64,000 nt of DNA from CAIKMD01 sp035552195 (GTDB lineage: Bacteria; Pseudomonadota; Alphaproteobacteria; ATCC43930; CGMCC-115725). Shown here one piece after another: positions 1 to 8,159 of the stretch (the first letter of the stretch is position 1; every line of letters starts with the position of its first letter). Location: NCBI GenBank assembly GCA_035552195.1, contig DASZLU010000011.1, positions 1 through 64,000 of the forward strand, read 5' to 3'. The notes beneath the pieces were generated by a model that saw only the letters and a list, made by a program, of their open reading frames with translations, ran no database searches and was not told the DNA's origin. The position numbers and the translations under genes are program-made.

Positions 1-1932
1 GTCGGCACCGAAGGCAAGCTCGGCGGTCAGGCGCAGGTGAAGGGCGTCGCCGGTACGTGGAAGGACTTGACCGATAACGTCAACTTCATGGCGTCGAACC
101 TGACGGGTCAGGTGCGTAACATCGCCGAAGTGACCACCGCCGTGGCGCGCGGCGACTTGTCGCGCAAGATCACCGTCGACGTGAAGGGCGAAATCCTGCA
201 GCTCAAAGAGACCATCAACACGATGGTCGATCAGCTCAACGCCTTCGCCGGCGAAGTGACGCGCGTGGCGCGCGAAGTCGGCACCGAAGGCAAGCTCGGC
301 GGTCAGGCGGCGGTGCCGGGCGTCGCCGGTACGTGGAAGGATCTGACCGACAGCGTGAATTTCATGGCCGGCAACTTGACCGGCCAGGTGCGTAACATCG
401 CCGAAGTCGCGACCGCCATCGCCAACGGCGACTTGTCGCGCAAGATCACCGTCGACGTGCGCGGCGAAATCCTTCAGCTGAAGGAAACGCTGAACACCAT
501 GGTCGACCAGCTCAATCGCTTCGCCGGCGAAGTGACGCGCGTGGCGCGCGAGGTCGGCACCGAAGGCAAGCTCGGCGGTCAGGCCAATGTGCCGGGTGTC
601 GCCGGTACGTGGAAAGACTTGACCGACAATGTGAACTTCATGGCGTCGAACCTGACGGGTCAGGTCCGTAACATTGCCGAAGTGACCACGGCCGTGGCGC
701 GCGGTGACTTGTCGCGCAAGATCACCGTCGACGTGAAAGGCGAAATCTTGGAGTTGAAGAACACCATCAACACGATGGTCGATCAGCTCAACGGCTTCGC
801 TTCGGAAGTGACGCGCGTGGCGCGCGAAGTCGGCACCGAAGGGCGCCTCGGCGGTCAGGCCAACGTGCCGGGCGTCGCCGGTACATGGAAAGACTTGACC
901 GACAGCGTGAACTTCATGGCGTCGAACCTGACGGGTCAGGTCCGTAACATCGCCGAAGTCGCGACCGCGATCGCCAACGGCGACTTGTCGAAGAAGATCA
1001 CCGTCGACGTGCGCGGCGAAATCCTGCAGCTCAAGGAGACCATCAATACGATGGTCGAACAGTTGCGCTCGTTCGCCTCGGAAGTGACGCGCGTCGCGCG
1101 CGAGGTCGGCACCGAAGGCAAGCTCGGCGGCCAAGCCAACGTGCACGGCGTCGCCGGTACGTGGAAGGATTTGACCGACAACGTCAACCTGTTGGCCGCC
1201 AACCTCACCACGCAAGTGCGCAACATCGCCGAAGTCGCGACCGCCGTGGCCCGCGGCGACTTGTCGAAGAAGATCACCGTCGACGTGAAGGGCGAAATTC
1301 TCGAGTTGAAGAACACCCTCAACACCATGGTCGACCAGCTCAATGCCTTCGCCGCCGAAGTGACCCGCGTCGCGCGCGAAGTCGGCACCGAAGGCAAGCT
1401 CGGCGGTCAGGCGGTGGTGCCGGGCGTCGCCGGTACGTGGAAGGATCTGACCGATACCGTCAACGTCATGGCCGCCAATCTCACCGAACAGGTGCGCGGC
1501 ATCGTGAAGGTGGTGACCGCGGTCGCCACCGGCGATCTGCGCCAGAAGCTGACGGTGAAATCGATGGGCGAGGTCGCGGCGCTCGCCGAGACCATCAACG
1601 ATATGACCAACACGCTCGGCACCTTCGCCGAGCAGGTGACGACCGTTGCCCGCGAAGTGGGCGTCGAAGGCCGTCTCGGCGGCCAGGCCAACGTGCCGGG
1701 CGCGGCCGGTACGTGGAAGGATTTGACCGGTAACGTCAACCTCTTGGCTGCGAACCTTACCACCCAGGTGCGCGCGATCGCCGAAGTGGCGACCGCCGTG
1801 ACCAAGGGCGACTTGACCCGGTCGATCCAAGTCTCTGCGCGCGGCGAGGTCGCCGAGCTCAAAGACAACATCAACACGATGATCGACAACCTCCGTCTCA
1901 CGACGGACCGCAACAAAGAGCAAGACTGGCTC
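1..1932 (+). repeat. Tandem HAMP-coding repeats, 276-bp period, seven units
   Basis: The GTWKDLT signature recurs with its Gly codon at 52, 328, 604, 880, 1156, 1432 and 1708, an exact 276-bp (92-codon) period. Units 1-5 are close to one another at nucleotide level, while units 6 and 7 have diverged (DLRQKLTVKSMGE, DLTRSIQVSARGE). Units 1 and 3 read ARGDLS with DVKGE, units 2 and 4 read ANGDLS with DVRGE, so the units alternate in two types. The array continues past the left edge, so total copy number is unknown. Near-identical units can be collapsed in short-read assemblies. Confidence 0.95.
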
Positions 1933-4674
1933 AAGACCAATCTGGCGCGTTTTACCAACATGCTCCAAGGCCAGCGCGATCTCGCGGTAGTCGGCCGGAT
2001 GCTGCTCTCGGAATTGGCACCGCTGGTGAACGCGCAATCGGGCGTCATGTACCTGGTACAGACCGAAGGGCCCGCGAGCCTGCGTCTCCTGGCGAGCTAC
2101 GCCGATCAGGGCCCGGGCGAGGGCCATCCCGAGCGCCTGATGATCGGCGAAGGGCTGATGGGGCAATGCGCCGCCGACGCCCGCCGCTTGCTGATCACCG
2201 ACGTGCCCGAGAACGTCGTGCCGATCGGCTCGGCGCTCTTGAAGGTGTTGCCGAAGAACATCATCGTCCTGCCGATCCTCTTCGAGGGTCAGGTCAAGGC
2301 GGTGATCGAACTCTCGTCGATGACCGCCTTCACCGATCTCCAGACCTCGTTCCTCGATCAGCTCACCGCCTCGAGCGGCATCGTGCTGAACTCGATCGAA
2401 GCGACGATGCAGACCGAAGCGCTGCTCAAACAGTCGCAGCAGCTCGCCACCGAGTTGCAGACGCGGCAGCGCGAATTGCAGCAAACCAACGAGCAGCTTG
2501 AGCAGAAAGCGCAGCAGCTCGCCGAACGTAACGTCGAAGTCGAAAGGAAGAATCAGGAAATCGAGCAAGCGCGGCGCGCCATCGAAGAAAAGGCGACCGA
2601 GCTGGCGCTGACCTCGAAGTACAAGTCCGAATTCTTGGCGAACATGTCGCACGAGCTGCGCACGCCGCTGAATTCGATCCTGATCCTGGGACAACAGCTC
2701 ATCGACAATCCCGAAGGCAACCTCACGGCGAAACAGGTCGAATTCGGCCGCACCATTCACGCCGCCGGTACCGATCTGCTGAATCTCATCTCCGACATTC
2801 TTGACCTGTCGAAGATCGAATCCGGCACAGTGTCGGTGAACGCCGAAGACATCGCCTTCGCCAATTTGGCCGACATGGTAGCCTTGCCGTTCCGCCACGA
2901 GGCCGAGAGCCGCAAGCTCAATTTCGAGGTCAGCGTCGATCCGCGACTGCCGCGCGCCATGGTCACGGACTCCAAGCGCTTGCAACAGGTGCTCAAGAAC
3001 CTCTTATCGAACGCGTTCAAATTCACCGAGCACGGCAGCGTGAAGCTGGCGATCGGGATCGCCGATCAAGGCTGGAATGCCGATCACCCGACCTTGTCCT
3101 TCGAGCCGCAAGTGCTCTCCTTCGAGGTGACGGATACCGGTATCGGTATCGCGCCCGAAAAGCAGAAGCTGATCTTCGAAGCCTTCCAACAGGCCGACGC
3201 CTCGACCAGCCGTAAATACGGCGGCACCGGTCTCGGCCTCGCGATCAGCCGCGAATTGGCCAATCTGCTCGGCGGCGAAATCCAGTTGCGCTCGGCGCCC
3301 GGCGTCGGCAGTACCTTCGTGCTCTACCTGCCGCTCAAATACAAAGGCCCGGCCGGGGCCCAGTCGCGACCGGTCGGCGGCGAAGCCTCGTCGGCGGCCA
3401 TTGCAGCGGCGGCCGTGCCGTCGGTAGTCATGCTCAACAACGCGCGTCTCGATGCGGCAGCCGAGCAGGTGGCCGACGATCGCGACAGTCTGGAGCCCGG
3501 CGAGCCGGTGCTGCTGATCGTCGAGGACGACCCGCATTACGCCCGGATCATGGCCGATCTTGCGCACGACAAGGGGCTCAAAGTCCTGGTCGCGATGCGC
3601 GGCGCCGACGCCCTGACCCTGGCGCGGGAGTACAAGCCCTACGCCGTGTCGCTCGACGTTTTCCTACCCGACATGCTGGGCTGGAGCGTGCTTGGCCAAT
3701 TGAAGCAGGATCCGACCACGCGTCACATCCCGGTGCAGATCGTGACCCTCGATGAGGATCGCCAGCACGGCCTGTCGCGCGGCGCATTCTCTTTCATCAA
3801 CAAGCCGACAACCCCGGAAGGCCTCGAAGAAGCGCTCAACCGCATCAAGGACTACACCAAGCCGCGCCGCAAGCGCCTGCTGGTGGTCGAGGACAACGCC
3901 GACGAGCGTTTGAGCATCACCGAGCTGCTCGGTCACGACGATATCGAGATCGTCTCGGTCGAGACCGGCTCCGAGGCGCTCTCGGTATTGCGGGTGCAGG
4001 AGGTCGACTGCGTCGTGCTCGATCTCCGCCTGCCGGATATGTCGGGCTTCGATCTGCTTGATCAGATGAAGGACGATACTCGTCTCGCCGATCTGCCGAT
4101 CGTCGTCTTCACCGGCCGCGAGCTGTCGCCGGAAGAGGACGCGCAGCTTCATACGATGGCGCGCAGCGTCGTGGTGAAAGGCGTCGAGTCGCCCGAGCGA
4201 TTGCTCGACGAGACCGCGCTCTTCCTTCACCGCGTGGTCGGCGAGCTGCCGGCCGAGAAGCAGCGCATGCTCGAGCGTTTGCATATGTCGGACGACGATC
4301 TCGTCGGCCGGACGGTGCTGGTGGTCGACGATGACGCGCGCAATATCTTTGCGCTATCCTCGGTACTCGAGCGCCGCGGGATGCAGGTGCTGACGGCGTC
4401 CACCGGTCGGGAAGCGATCACGATGCTCGACAACACGCCGGGCGTCGCAATCGTGCTGATGGACATCATGATGCCTGAGATGGACGGCTACGAGACCATG
4501 GGCGTGATCCGGCAGAACCCGTCGTTCCGGCGGCTGCCGATCATCGCGCTTACCGCGAAAGCGATGAAAGGCGACCGCGAGAAATGTCTCGAAGCCGGCG
4601 CTTCGGATTATCTCGCGAAACCCGTGAACACTGAGCAGCTGCTATCCGCGCTGCGCATGTGGCTCCATCGTTAA
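1..4674 (+). CDS. Hybrid histidine kinase with HAMP array and three receiver domains (5' end outside window)
   Basis: The frame is open from base 1, so the start lies upstream. Order: seven HAMP-type units of 92 residues (1-1932), a GAF-like domain (about 1930-2400), a Gln/Glu-rich coiled coil (about 2400-2620), HisKA with the H-box SHELRTP (His codon 2650), HATPase_c with N box NLLSNAFKF and G boxes DTGIGIA and GGTGLGL, then three receiver domains with phospho-acceptor Asp codons at 3655, 4021 and 4462. No membrane segment is visible, so it is probably a cytosolic sensor. The architecture resembles bacterial relatives of group III (Nik1/Os-1-like) kinases, in which poly-HAMP arrays sense osmotic or envelope stress; the stimulus here is inferred only. 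A second hybrid kinase follows 12 bp downstream, suggesting an operon. The first receiver is slightly atypical (SLDVFLPDM), the third canonical. Confidence 0.93.
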   Translation, partial: VGTEGKLGGQAQVKGVAGTWKDLTDNVNFMASNLTGQVRNIAEVTTAVARGDLSRKITVDVKGEILQLKETINTMVDQLNAFAGEVTRVAREVGTEGKLGGQAAVPGVAGTWKDLTDSVNFMAGNLTGQVRNIAEVATAIANGDLSRKITVDVRGEILQLKETLNTMVDQLNRFAGEVTRVAREVGTEGKLGGQANVPGVAGTWKDLTDNVNFMASNLTGQVRNIAEVTTAVARGDLSRKITVDVKGEILELKNTINTMVDQLNGFASEVTRVAREVGTEGRLGGQANVPGVAGTWKDLTDSVNFMASNLTGQVRNIAEVATAIANGDLSKKITVDVRGEILQLKETINTMVEQLRSFASEVTRVAREVGTEGKLGGQANVHGVAGTWKDLTDNVNLLAANLTTQVRNIAEVATAVARGDLSKKITVDVKGEILELKNTLNTMVDQLNAFAAEVTRVAREVGTEGKLGGQAVVPGVAGTWKDLTDTVNVMAANLTEQVRGIVKVVTAVATGDLRQKLTVKSMGEVAALAETINDMTNTLGTFAEQVTTVAREVGVEGRLGGQANVPGAAGTWKDLTGNVNLLAANLTTQVRAIAEVATAVTKGDLTRSIQVSARGEVAELKDNINTMIDNLRLTTDRNKEQDWLKTNLARFTNMLQGQRDLAVVGRMLLSELAPLVNAQSGVMYLVQTEGPASLRLLASYADQGPGEGHPERLMIGEGLMGQCAADARRLLITDVPENVVPIGSALLKVLPKNIIVLPILFEGQVKAVIELSSMTAFTDLQTSFLDQLTASSGIVLNSIEATMQTEALLKQSQQLATELQTRQRELQQTNEQLEQKAQQLAERNVEVERKNQEIEQARRAIEEKATELALTSKYKSEFLANMSHELRTPLNSILILGQQLIDNPEGNLTAKQVEFGRTIHAAGTDLLNLISDILDLSKIESGTVSVNAEDIAFANLADMVALPFRHEAESRKLNFEVSVDPRLPRAMVTDSKRLQQVLKNLLSNAFKFTEHGSVKLAIGIADQGWNADHPTLSFEPQVLSFEVTDTGIGIAPEKQKLIFEAFQQADASTSRKYGGTGLGLAISRELANLLGGEIQLRSAPGVGSTFVLYLPLKYKGPAGAQSRPVGGEASSAAIAAAAVPSVVMLNNARLDAAAEQVADDRDSLEPGEPVLLIVEDDPHYARIMADLAHDKGLKVLVAMRGADALTLAREYKPYAVSLDVFLPDMLGWSVLGQLKQDPTTRHIPVQIVTLDEDRQHGLSRGAFSFINKPTTPEGLEEALNRIKDYTKPRRKRLLVVEDNADERLSITELLGHDDIEIVSVETGSEALSVLRVQEVDCVVLDLRLPDMSGFDLLDQMKDDTRLADLPIVVFTGRELSPEEDAQLHTMARSVVVKGVESPERLLDETALFLHRVVGELPAEKQRMLERLHMSDDDLVGRTVLVVDDDARNIFALSSVLERRGMQVLTASTGREAITMLDNTPGVAIVLMDIMMPEMDGYETMGVIRQNPSFRRLPIIALTAKAMKGDREKCLEAGASDYLAKPVNTEQLLSALRMWLHR

Positions 4675-4686
4675 GTCTTCGAAATC

Positions 4687-6333
4687 ATGGCCGAGAACGA
4701 CAAAGTCAATATTCTCCTGGTCGACGACCAGCCGGCCAAGCTGCTGGCTTACGAAGTGATTCTCGAGGAGCTGCACGAGAATCTCCTCAAGGCCAATTCG
4801 GCGCGGGAAGCATTCACGTTTCTGTTGAAGCACGAGATCGCGGTCGTTCTGATCGATGTCTGCATGCCCGAGCTCGACGGTTTCGAGCTCGCGGCGATGA
4901 TCCGCGAGCATCCGCGCTTCAAGACGACGGCGATCATCTTCGTCTCGGCCATCGCGATGACCGATCTCGATCGCGTCAAAGGCTACGAATACGGTGCAGC
5001 CGATTACGTGCCGGTGCCGGTCGTGCCCGAATTGCTGCGCGCCAAGGTCCGCGTCTTTGCCGAGCTCTATCGCAAGACACGCGATCTCGAGCGGCTCAAT
5101 ATCGAGCTCGAGCGCCGCGTCGCCGAGCGAACGGCCGAGCTCGCCGAAGCCAATGCCGATCTCGAGCGGCGTGTCGAGGAACGCACCGCCGAGCGCGAGC
5201 AGGCGCTGGCGCAGGTGCACGAGATGCAGAAGCTCGATAGCCTCGGCCAGCTCACCGGCGGCCTGGCGCACGACTTCAACAATCTGCTCATGGCCATCCT
5301 CGGCAATCTCGAGATGATGTCGCGGCGGATCGGCAAAGAAGATCCGACGCGGCGTCTCATCGATGGCGCGAGCCGGGCGGCCGAGCGCGGGGCGGCATTG
5401 ACCAAACGCCTCCTGGCTTTCGCGCGGCGTCAGGAATTGCGGCCGGAGCCGATCGATGTGGCGCGGCTGATCGAGGACATGAGCGATCTGTTGCGGCGGA
5501 CGCTGGGGCCGACGATCGAGTTCGGCGGGTCTTTCCCCGACGATCTGGCGTTGGTCCATGTCGACCCGAACCAGCTCGAGTTGGCGATCCTCAATCTTTC
5601 GATCAATGCGCGCGATGCCATGCCGCAGGGCGGCAAGCTCATGATCTCGGCGCGGCGCGAGAGCGTGGACAATTTCAATGCGCGTGAGTTGGCCCCCGGC
5701 GACTTCGTGCGGATCGCCGTGAGCGACAGCGGCACGGGTATGGACGAAGCGACGCTGAAACGCGCGGCCGAGCCGTTCTTCACCACGAAGGGGCTGGGGA
5801 AGGGAACCGGGCTCGGTCTCTCGAGCGTCTACGGCATGGCCAAGCAATCGGGCGGTGCGATTTCGATTTCGAGCCGCGTCGGCATCGGGACGACCGTCGA
5901 GCTGTGGCTCCCGGTTGCGGTGGGTGCCGACAAACGCGGCATGCTCGGCGCGCCGGCGGTGGCGAGGGACGATTGCGCCAGGACGCGTGCGTGCAGCATT
6001 CTGCTGGTGGATGACGATCCGATGGTCGCCGAAACGACCGTGGGCATGCTCGAAGTTCTGGGGCACCGCGTCAAAGTCGCATCCTCGGGCGGGCGGGCGC
6101 TGGAAATGCTGGGGGCCGACACGAGTGTCGATCTCGTGATCACGGATTACGCGATGCCGGGCATGACGGGCAAAGAACTGGCGCGCCGCATCCGCGAGAC
6201 GCGGCCCAATCTACCGGTTGTTCTCGCCAGCGGCTACGCCGAGCTCGCGGCCCAGGATGATTCCGGTCTACCGCGGCTCGACAAGCCTTACGCGCTCGAC
6301 AAACTTGCTTCGGTTATCGGCGCGATGGTCTAG
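4687..6333 (+). CDS. Hybrid histidine kinase REC-HisKA-HATPase-REC
   Basis: 548 residues. An N-terminal receiver domain (about 8-125, acceptor Asp57 in VLIDVCMPELDG) leads into a charged coiled coil (about 135-180), a phosphorylatable His195 in LAHDFNN (the H-box type of NtrB/FixL-like kinases), an HATPase_c domain (about 230-410) and a C-terminal receiver (about 438-545, Asp487 in VITDYAMPG). There is no membrane segment, so it is cytosolic. The N-terminal receiver suggests it takes its signal by phosphotransfer, plausibly from the large HAMP kinase whose stop is 12 bp upstream; that link is an inference. There is no strong Shine-Dalgarno sequence before the ATG, which fits translational coupling. 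Confidence 0.93.
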   Translation: MAENDKVNILLVDDQPAKLLAYEVILEELHENLLKANSAREAFTFLLKHEIAVVLIDVCMPELDGFELAAMIREHPRFKTTAIIFVSAIAMTDLDRVKGYEYGAADYVPVPVVPELLRAKVRVFAELYRKTRDLERLNIELERRVAERTAELAEANADLERRVEERTAEREQALAQVHEMQKLDSLGQLTGGLAHDFNNLLMAILGNLEMMSRRIGKEDPTRRLIDGASRAAERGAALTKRLLAFARRQELRPEPIDVARLIEDMSDLLRRTLGPTIEFGGSFPDDLALVHVDPNQLELAILNLSINARDAMPQGGKLMISARRESVDNFNARELAPGDFVRIAVSDSGTGMDEATLKRAAEPFFTTKGLGKGTGLGLSSVYGMAKQSGGAISISSRVGIGTTVELWLPVAVGADKRGMLGAPAVARDDCARTRACSILLVDDDPMVAETTVGMLEVLGHRVKVASSGGRALEMLGADTSVDLVITDYAMPGMTGKELARRIRETRPNLPVVLASGYAELAAQDDSGLPRLDKPYALDKLASVIGAMV

Positions 6334-6348
6334 CGGTCGGGTCGGCGC

Positions 6349-6732
6349 TTAGGCGGCGCTTACCAGCCGTTTCAACCACGAGATCCGCGACGTCGTGCTG
6401 GGCGTATAGCCCGTGCTGCCGTCGATGATGTCCTGGCGCGCGCGGTTCAATACGGCGACGACTTGGGGATAGGTCGTGGTGCGGCGGTCGTTGAAGGTCT
6501 CGATCGCGGTATAGCGCCGGCCGGTCACTTCCTGGATGGCTTGCAGGATCGGCTGCTTCAGGACCATCGCGCCGTTCACCGCCTGCATCGCGCCGAGGAT
6601 GCAGCGCCGGCCATCGACGGTATAGAGCGCGCCCTTACACCATCGTTCTTCGCTCGGCAGTTGCTCGATCACACGATCGATCTTTTCCAGCGCATCGATG
6701 CGTGTGGAATAATCCCTTCCGTCGAAAGGCAT
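6349..6732 (-). CDS. Hypothetical protein, DUF6197-like
   Basis: 127 residues, starting at MPFDGRDY. The frame is open further upstream, but this ATG has a strong GGAGGT about 6 nt before it, whereas the longer start has none. A conserved-looking core (WCKGALYTVDGRRCILGA, then a later FNDRRTT) resembles the DUF6197 family of small proteins of unknown function, also found in actinobacteria. No signal peptide or membrane segment is visible. It is convergent with the hybrid kinase (15 bp between stops). A near-consensus EcfG-type promoter lies about 70 bp upstream. Function unknown; the family assignment is from memory of the motif, so moderate. Confidence 0.75.
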   Translation of the reverse strand: MPFDGRDYSTRIDALEKIDRVIEQLPSEERWCKGALYTVDGRRCILGAMQAVNGAMVLKQPILQAIQEVTGRRYTAIETFNDRRTTTYPQVVAVLNRARQDIIDGSTGYTPSTTSRISWLKRLVSAA

Positions 6733-6802
6733 CGCGACCTCCGTCCACAACCCATGAGTCGAATTGGCCAGGGAGCCGGCCATTGCCGTCTCCCACATCC
6801 GC

Positions 6803-6828
6803 AACACCGGGATCGAAGAGCGGGTTCC
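6803..6828 (-). promoter_or_regulatory. Candidate EcfG-type promoter (near consensus)
   Basis: On the minus strand GGAAC (6828-6824) is followed after 17 nt by TGTT (6806-6803); the alphaproteobacterial general-stress consensus is GGAAC-N16/17-CGTT, so one base of the -10 differs. It would give a leader of roughly 60 nt before the ATG at 6732. Confidence 0.3.
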
Positions 6829-6843
6829 GCAACCCGCTGAAGA

Positions 6844-7815
6844 TTAGAGCTTTAATAACGCCTCGGCGGTGCCGTGCGCGAGCTTTTCCATATCCGCCGT
6901 CGGCAGGTCGAGGCTGTTCAGGAATGCCATGCCGATCTTGTTCGACTCATAAGGCCAATCGACCGAAAACATCACCCGCTCGATGCCCAGCGTGTCGACG
7001 GTGCAGCGTAAGGCCGGAACAGAGAAATTGCCGCTGGTGGTGACCCAGACATTCTCGTGCATGGTTTCGGCGAAGGTTTTCTTGTGGCCTTTGCGCTTGG
7101 TGGCGAGGGCGGTGTGGTCCTCGATCCGGTCGAGCACGAAGGGGAGACCTTCGCCGAGATGGCCGAGGAGGAATTTGAGCTTCGGGAAAGCCTCGAATAC
7201 GCCGCCGAACACCAGGCGCATGAAATGGATTGTCGTGTCGACGGTGAAACCGCAGGCCGCCGTGGCGATCTCAGGAAAGCCTTCGAAGTAGAACGCCGCC
7301 TTGGCCGGTATATCGCGGGGGTGAAGATAGACCGGTACGCCGAGCGCCTCGGCGGCCTCGAAGATCGGCCAGAATTTCTTATCGTCGAGGAATTCGCCGT
7401 TGGTGTGGCCGTTGATCATCGTGCCTTTGAAGCCGAGGCCGCTCACCGTGCGCGCCAGCTCCTTGACAGACGCCGCGACGTCGGGCGTCGGCAGGCAGGC
7501 AAAGGCGGCGAAGCGGTTGGGGTGCGCCCTGACCGCGTCGGCCATGCGGTCGTTGGCGTCGCGCGCCACGGCGATGGCTTCGTCGGTCGGCAGGCCTTGC
7601 GGGCCGGGCATGGTCATCGAGAGAACCTGGAAATCGATGCCGGCCTCGTTCATCGCCGCGATGCGCGTGTTCGAGACGTTCAACAACTCGGCATTCACGT
7701 CATGCCCGACGCGCTGGCCGCGATCGATCATCGATTGCTTGCGGCGCGGCGTGACGACCTCTTTCTCGGCATAAAGCGGGGTCGAAATATGCTCTTCCAA
7801 CGCGATGATTTTCAT
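6844..7815 (-). CDS. Amidohydrolase-family decarboxylase (ACMSD / gamma-resorcylate decarboxylase type)
   Basis: 323 residues from MKIIALEEH. The longer frame upstream adds a non-homologous arginine/proline-rich stretch and is rejected. The N-terminal ALEEH (Glu7/His9 for metal) replaces the HxH of classical amidohydrolases, as in gamma-resorcylate and 2,3-/2,6-dihydroxybenzoate decarboxylases. Other family marks are YLHPRD, the LLGHLGEGLP loop and a C-terminal Asp in SVDWPYE. Members are Zn- or Mn-dependent, cytosolic, and decarboxylate aromatic or aminomuconate-type acids non-oxidatively. It diverges from the Tat/thiamine-diphosphate enzyme gene and sits among ring-cleavage-type genes, so a role in aromatic-acid catabolism is likely. 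Exact substrate not determinable. Confidence 0.88.
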   Translation of the reverse strand: MKIIALEEHISTPLYAEKEVVTPRRKQSMIDRGQRVGHDVNAELLNVSNTRIAAMNEAGIDFQVLSMTMPGPQGLPTDEAIAVARDANDRMADAVRAHPNRFAAFACLPTPDVAASVKELARTVSGLGFKGTMINGHTNGEFLDDKKFWPIFEAAEALGVPVYLHPRDIPAKAAFYFEGFPEIATAACGFTVDTTIHFMRLVFGGVFEAFPKLKFLLGHLGEGLPFVLDRIEDHTALATKRKGHKKTFAETMHENVWVTTSGNFSVPALRCTVDTLGIERVMFSVDWPYESNKIGMAFLNSLDLPTADMEKLAHGTAEALLKL

Positions 7816-8159
7816 AGATTTCTCTTGGGTTTCTTCGGTGTGAAAGGCGGGTGACGAGCCGCTATCAGGGGCGGCTGGCCGATGGGAACCCGCCGGGCAT
7901 CCTCGGCCGATATCTGGAAGCTCGAGCTTTGGTCGCGATCCTTTGTTTTGCCGGCTTACTACTGGGTTCGAAACATAGAAGCCCGGATCGATGTCGTCGA
8001 CGGGGCCGGTGCGGTCGTTGGGGCTCGCGTTCTCGCTGGCGGGTCGCGGACGAGAGAGCCTGGCCCACGCGCCGTTGCGGGTAGGGCGGAAAACAGGCAT
8101 GCTCCCACTACCGGGGCCCACCGTTTGAGAGCTCCCGGCGTCAAAGGGAGAAGCGACCG
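7816..8159. other. Divergent intergenic region, 344 bp
   Basis: Lies between two divergently transcribed catabolic genes and should hold both promoters. I see no conserved small gene, no strong palindrome and no recognisable regulator site. The purine-rich AAAGGGAG at about 8142-8149 is the likely ribosome binding region of the GTG start at 8160. Confidence 0.5.

Noticed and set aside
1..1932. Regular short-period repeats suggesting a CRISPR-like array
   Set aside because: The 276-bp period is fully coding, without spacers; it is a protein-domain repeat.
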